Positions 29,273 to 38,950 of a stretch of DNA of 64,000 nucleotides are shown one piece after another. The notes below the pieces were generated by a model. The model had not been told where the DNA came from. It worked only from the letters and a program-made list of their open reading frames with translations, and did not search any database. This DNA comes from Ruegeria meonggei (lineage in GTDB: Bacteria > Pseudomonadota > Alphaproteobacteria > Rhodobacterales > Rhodobacteraceae): contig NZ_FWFP01000013.1 of assembly GCF_900172215.1 (NCBI RefSeq), forward strand, positions 1 through 64,000, in the 5' to 3' direction. The stretch's first letter is position 1. Each line of letters opens with the position of its first letter. The translations under genes and the position numbers were made by a program.

Positions 29273-30579
29273 CAGCGGCTCTGCAACAAGGGCCAGGCGA
29301 CAAGCGGCAGGACTATCGCCGGTAGGATTTTGGTCAACGGCCCCAGCGAGTCCAGCCACAAATCAGGCACCGCGAAACTTGCGGCCAGCAAGTAGAACAG
29401 GGCAACCCCGCATTGCGCCAGACAGGCCCGCGCGGCCCAGGGGCGCCACAGGATGGCCAGCCCCAGTGCGATATCGATGAGGGACCAGAACAGGACACTT
29501 GTGGTCGCCATCCCCACGCCCCACCCTGCGTTGGTCAAAACGGCCGCGGCCTGGGACAATCCGAACAGGCCAAACACGCCAGAGAGAACCCAGAAAACGC
29601 TCAGCACCGCGACGACCAGCGGCATCAACAACGCCATCCGTGCCGACAGCCTGTGTTCGCGCGCGCAGGTCAGGCCCGCGTATATCTCGGGCAAGGTTTC
29701 AAGCGATTGACCAGAGGCCGTCTGGTAAGGCGCAGGGTTTCCAACCACACCTTCTGCTATGAGGGTCAGTGCGTTTCGACGCAGCGGTGAACGCCACCCC
29801 AACCAGCCCAGCGCATCTGCGCATGCGGCGACCGACGCTGTCAGGAACGCAGGCATGTGTATGGTGACCCGGGCGGGCGGGAATCCCATCCAGCGGCGTG
29901 TTTCCTCCAGAACCTCAGACAGCGGGGCGGGTTCATCTTCAACCAGATCATATGCACCTTGCGGCAACTCTTTGGCCACGGCGGCCGAGACTGCGTGGCA
30001 CAAATCCGGCATGCCCACGCACTGCACCGGCGTTTTCGGGTATGCGACGGGCTGCAGTAACGGCACAGCAGCCAGCATGCGCAGCAGCGCGGTTCCCCCA
30101 TAGTCGGATTGCCCAATCACAAGACCGGGTCGGAAGACCCACAATGGTATTGCGCACGCCCCAAGCGCCGCATCCCCGGCAGCTTTGGTCCGCATGAAAT
30201 CCGTCCCGGCATCGGCGGTTGCTCCTATTGCCGAAATCTGCACGACTGCGATATCGCACTGTTCGCAGGCTTTCCCCAATGCAGCAATCGCGGTGTGATG
30301 CGCGGCCTCAAGATCATCGGCTGGCCCATCCTGCAAGGCACCCGCACAGTTCACGACGCAGTCGATACCGGACAAGGCAGCAATCCAATCCTCAGGTCGC
30401 AGACAGGCGCGCAGATCCCCTTGCACCACCGTCACATCCGGCAAAACCCGTGCCCCGGTTGCGCCACTGCGCACAAAGGCTGACACCTGCGCGCCCTCCA
30501 CCCGCAGAGACCGCGTCACAGCGGCTCCGATAAACCCATAAGCCCCTAGTATCAGAACGTTTTTGCCTGAAAGCCGCAT
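29272..30579 (-). CDS. NAD(P)-binding epimerase-like protein with DoxX-like membrane domain
   Basis: Residues 1 to about 290 form an atypical SDR domain with the nucleotide-binding motif GAYGFIGAAV near the start. Residues about 305-435 contain four membrane helices resembling DoxX-like domains. Fusions of this kind occur in proteobacteria, but the reaction is not known. I use the ATG at 30579; a GTG at 30588 is an alternative three codons longer. It is coupled to DUF2269 downstream, so both may act in one membrane redox or quinone-related process (inference). Confidence 0.75.
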   Translation of the reverse strand: MRLSGKNVLILGAYGFIGAAVTRSLRVEGAQVSAFVRSGATGARVLPDVTVVQGDLRACLRPEDWIAALSGIDCVVNCAGALQDGPADDLEAAHHTAIAALGKACEQCDIAVVQISAIGATADAGTDFMRTKAAGDAALGACAIPLWVFRPGLVIGQSDYGGTALLRMLAAVPLLQPVAYPKTPVQCVGMPDLCHAVSAAVAKELPQGAYDLVEDEPAPLSEVLEETRRWMGFPPARVTIHMPAFLTASVAACADALGWLGWRSPLRRNALTLIAEGVVGNPAPYQTASGQSLETLPEIYAGLTCAREHRLSARMALLMPLVVAVLSVFWVLSGVFGLFGLSQAAAVLTNAGWGVGMATTSVLFWSLIDIALGLAILWRPWAARACLAQCGVALFYLLAASFAVPDLWLDSLGPLTKILPAIVLPLVAWPLLQSR

Positions 30580-30670
30580 GCGTTGCACAATCTCTGGTTC
30601 GTTTGCGCCAGACTAGCGGTTGCGCCCAGCATGACCAGCAGTTCAAGACAATCTGCGACAATCTTGGCCC

Positions 30671-31381
30671 CTAAGGGTGAAAGAGCGAACCAACAAGATA
30701 GGCGATCAGGGCCGCCGCCCCTCCGATCAAAAAGGTCTCGACCCCTGATCGCCACCACGGCGACAGAGACCAGCGGCTTTTCAGCGCCCCGATGGCAAAA
30801 AATACGCCCATCGTCATCCACGTAGACACGGCAAAGGCCCGATCCATCGAAAACAGGAACGGCAATAGCGGGACCATACCGGCCACAAGAAATGCCAGAA
30901 ACGTGGCCATTGCGGCCTTTAGCGGATGTGGGTCTACACTGCCCAACCCGTATTCGCCTTCGATCATCAGATCGATCCAATTGTCATGATTGGCCGTGAT
31001 CGCGTCCGTGGCATCGTCCAGAACCGGCCCGGACAGCCCCTTTTGCAGCAAAATCTCACGCACCTCACGGCGTTCGCCATCCGGGTGCTGTTCAATGTGG
31101 CGGGCCTCAATTGCACGAATACGGCGGATATTGTCCAACTCGGCCTTGGTGCCCGAGTAGTTCCCCGCCGCCATCGAGAACCCATCCGCCAACACATTGG
31201 CTAAACCCAACGCCACAATGATGAACGGCGACAACCCTGCCCCGGCCACACCTGCCACAATGGCAAAGGTGGTGACCGACCCGTCGACCCCACCATAAAC
31301 GACGTCCCGCAACACCCCTCGACCTGGGGGCGCATTGATCCGCGCGGCGACTTCCTGTTGGCTGTGTCCGTGTTCGGTCAT
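30671..31381 (-). CDS. VIT1/CCC1-family divalent metal transporter
   Basis: The family moves Fe2+ or Mn2+ across membranes. The 236-residue product contains the GGVDGSVTTFAIVAGVAGAGLS segment and ADGFSMAAGNYSGTKA of helix 2. A cytoplasmic helical insert (about 75-140) precedes three C-terminal membrane helices. I choose the ATG at 31381 because GGAG precedes it; one at 31426 has no ribosome site. It follows the YcjF-like gene on the same strand. Confidence 0.88.
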   Translation of the reverse strand: MTEHGHSQQEVAARINAPPGRGVLRDVVYGGVDGSVTTFAIVAGVAGAGLSPFIIVALGLANVLADGFSMAAGNYSGTKAELDNIRRIRAIEARHIEQHPDGERREVREILLQKGLSGPVLDDATDAITANHDNWIDLMIEGEYGLGSVDPHPLKAAMATFLAFLVAGMVPLLPFLFSMDRAFAVSTWMTMGVFFAIGALKSRWSLSPWWRSGVETFLIGGAAALIAYLVGSLFHP

Positions 31382-31435
31382 GGCTGGCTCCATCCTCGTT
31401 ATGGACGAGGCCGGGTCATCGGGCATTGCGTCAGG

Positions 31436-32425
31436 TCAAGTTTTCGAAAACAGCCCGCTGAGGGCGCGTTTGACCATCCCGCGCGTTGATGGCTTGTGCC
31501 GAGCCGAGAAGGGCAGCGGACGACAGACCTCCATTGCTGCCACGCCGACCCTCGCGCTTAGCGCGCCGTTCACCAGCCCCTCGCCAAAACGACGGGACAA
31601 TTTGCTGAGGACAGAGCCACCCAAAACCGGTTCCAGCAGGTCGTCGCCTACAGCGACAGCCCCGGTCGCAACCAGATGAACAAACACGGCCCGGGTCAGT
31701 CGCCAACTGCCCAGAAATCCCGCCCGCCCACCGTAAATCTCAGCTACACGTCGGATCATCCGCAACGAAGCCGCCAAGGCGGTTACTACATCCGCCAGCG
31801 CCAATGGCACCAGCGCGGTAACAGTCGCAACCTGCCGCGCGGCGGCCTCTACCTCGCGGCTGGCGGCGGCGTCCAGAGGAGCGAGCACCTCGTCCTCGGC
31901 CAATGTAATCAGGCCTGAGGCATCGAATTGCTCTCCTATCCGTTCTGTCAGGCGATCGCGGCCCCATTGGGTTTCCGCCCGGCCTTTGTAAAAGGCAATC
32001 AACCTGTTGGTCACAGCACGGGCCTGCGTCAAATCACGCTCGGCCAGAGCGGCGTCCGCAGCACGGCGCATCCCGTCGACGCGGGACAGGCGGCCAATGG
32101 CGGCCAGCTCACGCACGGCAATAATCAGCGCGACTAGAACAAGCGCAGTAACCAGACCGGTTACAATCCAACCCAGAATTGGGGACCGCAGCAGCAGCGC
32201 ATTGACAAAATCCCACGCCGCAACGGACACCACTGCGCCGATCACAGCCAGCGCCAACCCCCAAAACCACCGTGACAGCGCCGAGGGTTTGCGCGCGGCC
32301 AATCGAGCAGCCGCCTGCATCGCGTGCCCTTGCGGCTGTGCGATGTCTGGCACTGGCGGGGCCTGTGCCACGTCCGCAACGGGTTCTTCTGCGTCGAGAT
32401 CAATCAGTACCGGACCTTTAGCCAT
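31436..32425 (-). CDS. YcjF/TIGR01620-like DUF697 membrane protein
   Basis: With the ATG at 32425, overlapping the acetyltransferase gene by 8 bp, the product is 329 residues. It has a Pro-rich cytosolic N-terminus, two membrane helices (about 55-105) and a C-terminal DUF697 domain with the LVPLALADVVTALAAS region. E. coli YcjF is encoded beside YcjX near the phage-shock genes; here the same pair flanks an acetyltransferase. The protein probably works with YcjX at the inner membrane. Its biochemical role is unknown. Confidence 0.85.
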   Translation of the reverse strand: MAKGPVLIDLDAEEPVADVAQAPPVPDIAQPQGHAMQAAARLAARKPSALSRWFWGLALAVIGAVVSVAAWDFVNALLLRSPILGWIVTGLVTALVLVALIIAVRELAAIGRLSRVDGMRRAADAALAERDLTQARAVTNRLIAFYKGRAETQWGRDRLTERIGEQFDASGLITLAEDEVLAPLDAAASREVEAAARQVATVTALVPLALADVVTALAASLRMIRRVAEIYGGRAGFLGSWRLTRAVFVHLVATGAVAVGDDLLEPVLGGSVLSKLSRRFGEGLVNGALSARVGVAAMEVCRPLPFSARHKPSTRGMVKRALSGLFSKT

Positions 32426-32873
32426 CTGCAGCCCCTTTCCGGTGCCAGACATATTTGACGTCCGGCAAGTTTTCATCATTGTCTGCCCCATCGCTGCGGG
32501 CAAATTCAGTAAAGCCGTTGCGTTCATAAAACCGGCATGCGCCATGGTTGGCTTGAAACGCGAACAGCGAAAGTTTTGGCTGTTTGGACTTTGCGTAATC
32601 CAACAGGCGTTGCCCGATCCCCTGCCCGCATTTGGGCGGCGTCAGATACAGCGAATGAATTTCGCCCGCTTTGAGCGCCAGAAACCCGACAACCCTCTCG
32701 TCGGTCTCGGCCACGGTGACCCAACCCTGATCAATCATGTATCCGCAAAAGGCGATGGTTTCGGCACCAGAGTGCAACTCTGGCATCCAGTCGTTTTCGC
32801 GCGAGAAAGCGTGCAGGATCCCTCCGACCGCACCGGCGTCTGTACTGTGCGCAGGCCTGAGTATGACATTCAC
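32418..32873 (-). CDS. GNAT family N-acetyltransferase
   Basis: The 151-residue protein has the GNAT fold, with the acetyl-CoA loop near GQGIGQRLLDYAKSK and the later LFAFQANHGACRFYERNGF segment. The substrate is unknown. It overlaps ycjX by 4 bp upstream (ATGA at 32870-32873) and the YcjF-like gene by 8 bp downstream. It is thus likely to be made in step with both, and one of them could be its target (inference). Confidence 0.88.
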   Translation of the reverse strand: MNVILRPAHSTDAGAVGGILHAFSRENDWMPELHSGAETIAFCGYMIDQGWVTVAETDERVVGFLALKAGEIHSLYLTPPKCGQGIGQRLLDYAKSKQPKLSLFAFQANHGACRFYERNGFTEFARSDGADNDENLPDVKYVWHRKGAADG

Positions 32874-34282
32874 AACCGATCTCCGATCAGAAACTGCGCC
32901 GCGCGATCCAGCCGGATATGCGGTGGCCCGTCGCCCGGGCGCAGGGTCAGATGAGCCGGGGCAAAGGACATATAGCCAAAATCCTCGTCCAACCAGCTTT
33001 CGGCCCCGTTGCGCGCCGGCCCCATGAGATGCGCGGGGTCTTCGGGCAGATCACCGGGGTAAAACGCCGCCTGTTTGCCTTCTAGCAAAGTGCCACGCAC
33101 GCAGGGCAGTTCAGCTCCGTCATGGGTGCGGATTTCCTCGGTCGTTGCGCGCAATGACGCCAGAGACAGCGCCGCTGTTTCCGCCCCTGCAAAGCTGGCG
33201 CGGTCGCGGGCGTCGCGGGTCAGGGCCTCCATAATATGGGTCAGGCGCGGGTGTTGCTGGTGGTGCAGATGATCGGCTTTGGTGGCGGCAAACAGGATCC
33301 GTTCGACCCGTTTGCCCAGCAGTAATTGGCTAAGCCACGCGTTGCGCCCCGGACGAAAGGCCGACAGGATATCTCCCATAGCGCGACGCATATCTTCAAC
33401 CGCTTGTGGGCCCTTGTGGATCGCGCCCAGCGCATCGACCAGCACCACCTGCCGGTCGATCCGGGAAAAGTGGTCACGAAAAAACGGTTTGACGACCTGA
33501 GATTTGTAGGCCTCGTACCGCCGCGCCATCTCACGGTGCAAGCTGTGCCGGGGAGCGGGGCCATCAACCGGCAAGGGCGCGAATGTCAGCACGGGCGATC
33601 CCGCCAGATCACCCGGCAGCAAAAACCGCCCCGGCGTACAATCGTAGAACCCGGCATCCCGCGCCGCGTTCAGGTAGATCGCAAACTCTTTGGCAAGAGC
33701 CTGTGCTCTGGGCTCGTCATGCGCCTCGGCCGGATCGGTCGTCTTGGATTGGGCCAGAAAGGTCGCAGCCTCTCCACGGCTGGTGAGGCGTTCCAGCGTT
33801 TCGGCCGACCAGTCCTCGTAGGACTTGTCCAGCAGGGCCAAGTCCAACAGCCACTCGCCCGGGTAATCCACGATATCCAGATGGACGGTCCGCGGCCCCT
33901 GAAGCCCGGCCAGCATCCCGGCGGGACGAGCCTTGAAAGACAGGCGCAGTTCCGACACCGCGCGGGTACTGTCTGGCCAGTGCGGTTCCGGCCCGGACAG
34001 TGCCGCAAGGTGGTTTTCATAGTCGAACCGCGGCACCGTATCGTCAGGCTGCGGTTGCAGGTACACGGCGTTGATGCGCCCTTCCTGTTGCGCGGCAAGA
34101 CCTGGCATCCGCCCCCGATCCAGCAGGTTTGCGACCAAGGACGTGATGAACACCGTCTTGCCCGACCGCGCCAGACCGGTGACACCCAGCCTTATCACCG
34201 GCTCGAACAGCGCTTCAGACACGCGGTCACCCACGGATTCAACGCCGCGCGCAAGACTGTCTGCCAGAGAAGAGATGACCAA
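32870..34282 (-). CDS. ycjX: YcjX family GTPase-like protein
   Basis: This 470-residue protein begins with the family N-terminus [27 protein letters not shown] and carries the P-loop GLARSGKT at about 36-43. YcjX (DUF463) is a P-loop NTPase linked to the phage-shock regulon in gammaproteobacteria. The start is TTG at 34282; family alignment reaches that point and no upstream ATG exists in frame. It is the first gene of a four-gene minus-strand run and diverges from truA. Confidence 0.88.
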   Translation of the reverse strand: MVISSLADSLARGVESVGDRVSEALFEPVIRLGVTGLARSGKTVFITSLVANLLDRGRMPGLAAQQEGRINAVYLQPQPDDTVPRFDYENHLAALSGPEPHWPDSTRAVSELRLSFKARPAGMLAGLQGPRTVHLDIVDYPGEWLLDLALLDKSYEDWSAETLERLTSRGEAATFLAQSKTTDPAEAHDEPRAQALAKEFAIYLNAARDAGFYDCTPGRFLLPGDLAGSPVLTFAPLPVDGPAPRHSLHREMARRYEAYKSQVVKPFFRDHFSRIDRQVVLVDALGAIHKGPQAVEDMRRAMGDILSAFRPGRNAWLSQLLLGKRVERILFAATKADHLHHQQHPRLTHIMEALTRDARDRASFAGAETAALSLASLRATTEEIRTHDGAELPCVRGTLLEGKQAAFYPGDLPEDPAHLMGPARNGAESWLDEDFGYMSFAPAHLTLRPGDGPPHIRLDRAAQFLIGDRL

Positions 34283-34389
34283 GCCGCCGCCCCGCTTTTA
34301 TCGTTTCGCTCAAGATAGGTAGAGGTCGCCGCACATACCAGCGCTTTCCCGCTCTTGCTCACTTGTGCACGGCGCGGTACCAGCAACCC

Positions 34390-35157
34390 ATGCCTAGATA
34401 CGCGCTGAAAGTCGAATACCAGGGGGAACCGTTTGCCGGGTGGCAGCGGCAAAAAGATCAGCCATCCGTGCAAGGTTCGATCGAAGAGGCGTTGTCGCGC
34501 CTTCAACCCGGCGATCATACTATTGCTGCGGCTGGCCGTACCGACGCAGGTGTGCATGCCCTGGGCCAGGTGGCCCATTGCGATCTGATCAAAGAATGGG
34601 ACCCATTCCGCCTGTCGGAGGCACTGAATTATCACCTCAAGCCGCAACCGGTGGCCATAGTAAAGACGGCACACGTGGATGATGACTGGCATGCGCGGTT
34701 TTCGGCGCTCGAGCGGCAATACCTGTTCCGCATTCTGATGCGCCGCGCACCCGCGACCCATGAGGCCGGACAGGTGTGGAGGATCAATCACTCGCTGGAT
34801 CTGGCGGCAATGCAGGCGGGGGCCGATATGCTGATCGGGCGGCATGACTTCACCACTTTCCGCTCGTCCATCTGTCAGGCCGCAAGCCCGGTCAAAACGC
34901 TGGACGAATTGCGGATTGAGCAGGTTCAGGGTTTTTCTGGCCCCGAGGTGCACTTCCACGTCCGCGCCCGTTCGTTCCTGCACAATCAGGTGCGCAGCTT
35001 TGTCGGCACACTGGAACGCGTCGGTGCCGGTGCCTGGACGCCCGAGGATGTTCGGGATGCGCTAGCCGCCGTTGACCGCGCAGCTTGCGGGCCTGTTTGC
35101 CCGCCACAGGGGCTGTATCTGGCGCGGGTTGGCTATCCGGATCCGGTCTTCGACTAG
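34390..35157 (+). CDS. truA: tRNA pseudouridine(38-40) synthase
   Basis: TruA makes pseudouridine at positions 38-40 of tRNA anticodon arms. I start it at [12 protein letters not shown] (34390), the conserved N-terminus, giving 255 residues. The catalytic aspartate is D52 within [24 protein letters not shown] is the conserved C-terminal motif. Its TAG stop forms a CTAG shared with the convergent metal-exporter gene. Confidence 0.96.
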   Translation: MPRYALKVEYQGEPFAGWQRQKDQPSVQGSIEEALSRLQPGDHTIAAAGRTDAGVHALGQVAHCDLIKEWDPFRLSEALNYHLKPQPVAIVKTAHVDDDWHARFSALERQYLFRILMRRAPATHEAGQVWRINHSLDLAAMQAGADMLIGRHDFTTFRSSICQAASPVKTLDELRIEQVQGFSGPEVHFHVRARSFLHNQVRSFVGTLERVGAGAWTPEDVRDALAAVDRAACGPVCPPQGLYLARVGYPDPVFD

Positions 35158-36068
35158 ATCGCACGCAACAGCAGACCGCCGGCAATCACGGCTATCAACA
35201 GCCCCGCAACCAGTTCGATCGTCGGTGCAAGCACCGCTGCAAACCGCGTAGCCGAGGCCGAGGCAAGCAATCCTCCGCGCAAACCAAACGAGGTCCAGCC
35301 GACCAAAGTCGTCACAGTTGCCGTACCCAGCGCCATTGCAAACGCGCCTGCGATGCCAACCATCGCAATGCCCATCTGCCAAGTCAGAATCAGCACAAAC
35401 AGCGCCCCGGTGCAGGGGCGTGCTGCAATTCCCACGATCAAAAGCACCGCTTCGCGCAGACTGCCAACCTGAGCCACCTCATCGGCTGTTGGACCATGGC
35501 GATGGCCGCAATCTGAACATGAACCGCCACCGTGATCATGGTCGTGGCTATGGGCATGTTCAGCTTCGCTCCGGCGACGTTTTGCAAAGCTGCGGATAGC
35601 CCGGAACACCAGCCACAATCCAATCGCAGCAATGGCTCCATAGCTGATCGGCGCCATGACCTGCTCGGTCGTGCCCACAAGGCTTTCGCGCGACATCTGA
35701 AAGACCAAAACCCCGGCATAGACCAGAACAACAGCCGTAACCGCCTGTCCCAGACTGGACAGCACACTGATCGCAGACAGACGCAGGAAGGCGACGCGAC
35801 GCCCCAGCCCGTAGCCTCCGATCAGAACCTTGCCGTGGCCGGGGCCGATAGCGTGGAAAAACCCATAGGCAAAACAGACAGTCAAAAGGGTCGCAACCGC
35901 CTGTGGTTGTTCGGCCCGTGCCGCACGCAAGGACCGGGCGATCTGATTTTGAAATTCGCGTTGTTCCCCCGCAGCCCAGGCGGCCAGGTGATCAAACCCA
36001 CCGCTGCCCCAGAACCACAGCAGCAGGGCAATCGAGACCGCAACCGGAAAAATCAGGTACTTGGACAT
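35154..36068 (-). CDS. NicO-family nickel/cobalt exporter-like protein
   Basis: This 304-residue membrane protein contains the family signature HAIGPGHGK (72-80) and a histidine-rich cytosolic loop (171-191, alternating His and Asp with CSDC) expected to bind metal. An [14 protein letters not shown] segment follows. About seven membrane helices are visible. It overlaps a DUF1007 gene by 16 bp, a pairing known for Ni/Co transport loci. Direction of transport and the exact metal are not proven by the sequence. Confidence 0.88.
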   Translation of the reverse strand: MSKYLIFPVAVSIALLLWFWGSGGFDHLAAWAAGEQREFQNQIARSLRAARAEQPQAVATLLTVCFAYGFFHAIGPGHGKVLIGGYGLGRRVAFLRLSAISVLSSLGQAVTAVVLVYAGVLVFQMSRESLVGTTEQVMAPISYGAIAAIGLWLVFRAIRSFAKRRRSEAEHAHSHDHDHGGGSCSDCGHRHGPTADEVAQVGSLREAVLLIVGIAARPCTGALFVLILTWQMGIAMVGIAGAFAMALGTATVTTLVGWTSFGLRGGLLASASATRFAAVLAPTIELVAGLLIAVIAGGLLLRAI

Positions 36069-36700
36069 GCAACGAAAATCTCGGTGGCAAAGTTTTCACC
36101 GACCAGCGGAATATCGTTTTCCTCAAGGTCGTAATCGGCATCCAGCGTCAGCAGAAAAGCCTGCATCTGTGCCAACTGCCCGTCGATATCGGGTTCGATC
36201 CGGGTGATGTCGCAGGACACTGGCCCTGACACCGTGACCGGGCGGGTCACTTCGTAAGCAATATAGAAAGTCTCATCAAAAGCTTTGGCCCTCAGATCGG
36301 ACGCAGGCACCGCGCCGCCTTCAACTGCGCGCAAATGGCTGGTCACGATGCGCCCGCCCTCGGATGTGGCGCTGGCGTCCTGTGGGCCTGACAATGCCAC
36401 CTGTGTATCGCCGGACCAAACAATCAGGTCGCCGTTGTAACCTTCGACCCATTGCGCATCAAAGCCGGACAAAAACTGTTCTTCGCTTTCGGTCAGCACA
36501 CCATCTGCGTCCTGATCCAGCTTCATGTCTTCCAGCACCAGAAGCGAGTAGAACTCATCATAAGCCCAGGTCACACGCACATGGGTCAGGTGGCCGGTTT
36601 CGTCCACAATGAGCTCCAACCCGGTGTCGATGAAGACATGGGGATGTGCCAAGGCCGGGATCGGCAGGCAGCAGGTCAACAGGGTCACAATCCAGCGCAT
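36053..36700 (-). CDS. DUF1007 secreted protein, partner of NicO transporter
   Basis: The 215-residue product begins with a signal peptide (MRWIVTLLTCCLPIPALAHP), and the mature form starts HPHVFIDTG, the family hallmark histidine-rich N-terminus. A DQDADGVLTESEEQF stretch is EF-hand-like and may bind a divalent cation. DUF1007 proteins are periplasmic and occur with NicO-type transporters. The chosen ATG at 36700 gives a proper signal peptide; an upstream frame to 36835 does not. Overlap of 16 bp with the transporter suggests coupling. Confidence 0.87.
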   Translation of the reverse strand: MRWIVTLLTCCLPIPALAHPHVFIDTGLELIVDETGHLTHVRVTWAYDEFYSLLVLEDMKLDQDADGVLTESEEQFLSGFDAQWVEGYNGDLIVWSGDTQVALSGPQDASATSEGGRIVTSHLRAVEGGAVPASDLRAKAFDETFYIAYEVTRPVTVSGPVSCDITRIEPDIDGQLAQMQAFLLTLDADYDLEENDIPLVGENFATEIFVACPST

Positions 36701-36773
36701 GGGCGAAAGATAGGGCCTCTGTCTGCCCCCCGCAATGCGAATTGCAGATGCCGCGCAGAAAGCGGCCATCGGG

Positions 36774-37580
36774 TCAGCCCGGAGGAAACAGAACCAACGT
36801 CTGCAGTGCCGTCCCGACCGGGCCTTCGGTGTCATAGAGAACCGATTGCGACATACCGATCCCAGACCTCTGCCAGTGACAGACCGAATTAGAGGCCAGC
36901 CAATCCGACACTGGTTCGCGGTGAATCTGCATCGTCAGATCGGTGTTCATGAACCCCATCTCGGTCGTCGGCGCATTCCACGAGATTCCATTACCGCAAT
37001 CGGCCAGTGGGCAAAGGGCCTGAATCGGCGACTGCGGCTCATCTTCCAGCAAGGCGGGCGTACGCATCCAGACCGTTTTTGGTCCGACACCCTGATTGCC
37101 GCCCTTGGGGTACAGCACCTCGGAATGCGTGGCAAAGCCTGGCAGGTCGTGCCGGGTTTCACCAATTGGAAAAGGTCCCGTCACCGCATCCTCCAGTCGT
37201 GGAGCGGGCATCGCCACATTCGGAACCGCTCCAAGATCCCGGCGCACCAGGTGCATCGTGGTCGCGGTGGCGCACAGAGAGTCATCCAAATCATGAACAG
37301 TGACCCGCGTGGTCGCCAGCGTCTTGGTGTGGCGCGTGGTTTCCGCAGCCACGCGCAGACCCGCCAGCGGCAGAGGGCGCAACAGATCAACCGTCAGCCG
37401 GGTCAGCATTTTGTCCGGCCCGATCTCGGTTTCAGCGGCCCGCACAATCAGGCCGCTGACCGGACCGGCATGACAATGATCAGCCGACCACGGACCGCGC
37501 GCAGGGTCATTGCCGACAAAGGCGCCGTCTGCACGCAGGTGAAAATAGGCCTGTCGGATCTGGCCTGGGGCCTTAGTCAT
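36774..37580 (-). CDS. Acyl-CoA thioesterase family protein (double hot-dog)
   Basis: This 268-residue protein has two hot-dog-like halves in the TesB-like arrangement. N-terminal markers are GPWSADHCHAGPVSGLIVRA and LTRLTVDLLRPLPLAGLRV; the C-terminal half has FMNTDLTMQIHREP. It would hydrolyse acyl-CoA in the cytoplasm. It begins a few bases after the acyl-CoA dehydrogenase stop, with AGGAAAAGG before the ATG, so the two are probably one lipid-catabolism unit. Confidence 0.82.
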   Translation of the reverse strand: MTKAPGQIRQAYFHLRADGAFVGNDPARGPWSADHCHAGPVSGLIVRAAETEIGPDKMLTRLTVDLLRPLPLAGLRVAAETTRHTKTLATTRVTVHDLDDSLCATATTMHLVRRDLGAVPNVAMPAPRLEDAVTGPFPIGETRHDLPGFATHSEVLYPKGGNQGVGPKTVWMRTPALLEDEPQSPIQALCPLADCGNGISWNAPTTEMGFMNTDLTMQIHREPVSDWLASNSVCHWQRSGIGMSQSVLYDTEGPVGTALQTLVLFPPG

Positions 37581-37587
37581 CAGCAGC

Positions 37588-38823
37588 CTATACCTTTTCC
37601 TGTGTGTGTTTTTTCAACTCGGTTCGCGCCACCTGACGCCGATGCACCGCATCAGGGCCGTCAGCCAGCCGCAAAGTGCGCACATGGGTCCAGGCAGCGG
37701 CCAGAGGCGTATCCTGGCTGATCCCTTGGGCCCCAAACATCTGCGCGGCCTCGTCAATCACCTTCAGCGCCACCCGCGGGGCCACGACCTTGATCTGACT
37801 GATCCATGGTGCCGCCGCGCGCGCATCGCCCTGATCCATGAACCAAGCTGCTTTCAGGCACAACAGACGGGCCATCTCGATCTCCATCCGGCATTCGGCG
37901 ATGATGTCGTAATTCGCACCCAGCTGCGCCAGCTTTTTGCCAAACGCCTCACGTTGCATCGAGCGTTTGCACATCTGTTCCAGCGCGATCTCGGCCTGCC
38001 CAATTGCGCGCATGCAGTGATGGATACGACCGGGCCCAAGACGCCCCTGCGCAATCTCGAACCCACGACCTTCGCCTAGCAGGATGTTCTCGGCCGGCAC
38101 CCGGACATTCGTGAATCGGATGTGCATATGCCCGTGCGGCGCATCATCGTGACCATAAACCTCCATTGGGCGCAGAACCTCGATCCCCGGCGTGTTAGCC
38201 GGAACAACAATCATCGATTGGCGTTTGTGCTTGGGCTGTTCTTCGCCCGCTGTGCGCACCATCACGATATAGACCTGACAGCGTGGGTCCCCTGCGCCAG
38301 AGGCCCACCATTTCTCACCGTTCAGAACATAATCATCCCCATCCCGCACACAGGACATCGCAACATTTGTGGCATCTGAAGACGCGACATTCGGTTCTGT
38401 CATCAGGTAAGCCGATCGAATCTCCCCCTCAAGCAGAGGTTTCAGCCAGGCCGCCTTCATCTTTTCGGTTCCATAGCGCTCAAAGACTTCCATGTTGCCG
38501 GTATCAGGCGCTGAGCAGTTGAAAACCTCGGCCCCAAGGGGCGTCTTACCCATTTCCTCGGCAAAAAAGGCGTATTCAACCGTGGTCAGGCCCAGGCCCT
38601 TGTCGCTGTCGGTCAACCAGAAATTCCACAGGCCTGCCGCCTTGGCCTTGGCTTTCAGACCTTCGAGGATTTCCGTCTGCCGAGCCGTGTATTGCCAACG
38701 GTCACCTTTGCCGACTTCGGACTGGTACTCTTCTTCCAGCGGCATGATCTCGGTGCGGATCATATCTGCCACGCGTTCAAGCATCGCGCGACTTTCATCG
38801 CGCAGGCCGAATGACATATTCAT
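37588..38823 (-). CDS. Acyl-CoA dehydrogenase family protein
   Basis: The 411-residue flavoprotein has the N-terminal helical domain, a beta-barrel segment with GEKWWASGAGDPRCQVYIVMVRT and the FAD-binding YLMTEPNVASSDATN. A C-terminal helical domain with MFGAQGISQDTPLAAAWTHVRTLRLADGPDAVH follows. It oxidises acyl-CoA to enoyl-CoA, passing electrons to ETF. GGAGG precedes the ATG strongly. It is coupled to the thioesterase downstream and diverges from the 2-hydroxyacid dehydrogenase gene. Confidence 0.93.
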   Translation of the reverse strand: MNMSFGLRDESRAMLERVADMIRTEIMPLEEEYQSEVGKGDRWQYTARQTEILEGLKAKAKAAGLWNFWLTDSDKGLGLTTVEYAFFAEEMGKTPLGAEVFNCSAPDTGNMEVFERYGTEKMKAAWLKPLLEGEIRSAYLMTEPNVASSDATNVAMSCVRDGDDYVLNGEKWWASGAGDPRCQVYIVMVRTAGEEQPKHKRQSMIVVPANTPGIEVLRPMEVYGHDDAPHGHMHIRFTNVRVPAENILLGEGRGFEIAQGRLGPGRIHHCMRAIGQAEIALEQMCKRSMQREAFGKKLAQLGANYDIIAECRMEIEMARLLCLKAAWFMDQGDARAAAPWISQIKVVAPRVALKVIDEAAQMFGAQGISQDTPLAAAWTHVRTLRLADGPDAVHRRQVARTELKKHTQEKV

Positions 38824-38950
38824 GGGTTTTCCTCCTTCGGCCCGGCGACCGGGCTTTACCTTTTGTCCGAGAATGACTTAGCTGCGGTGAAGATGTCCAG
38901 TTGGGTGACGGCACGTCAATACAATCATTTTGAGAGGGAGGAGGCGCACC

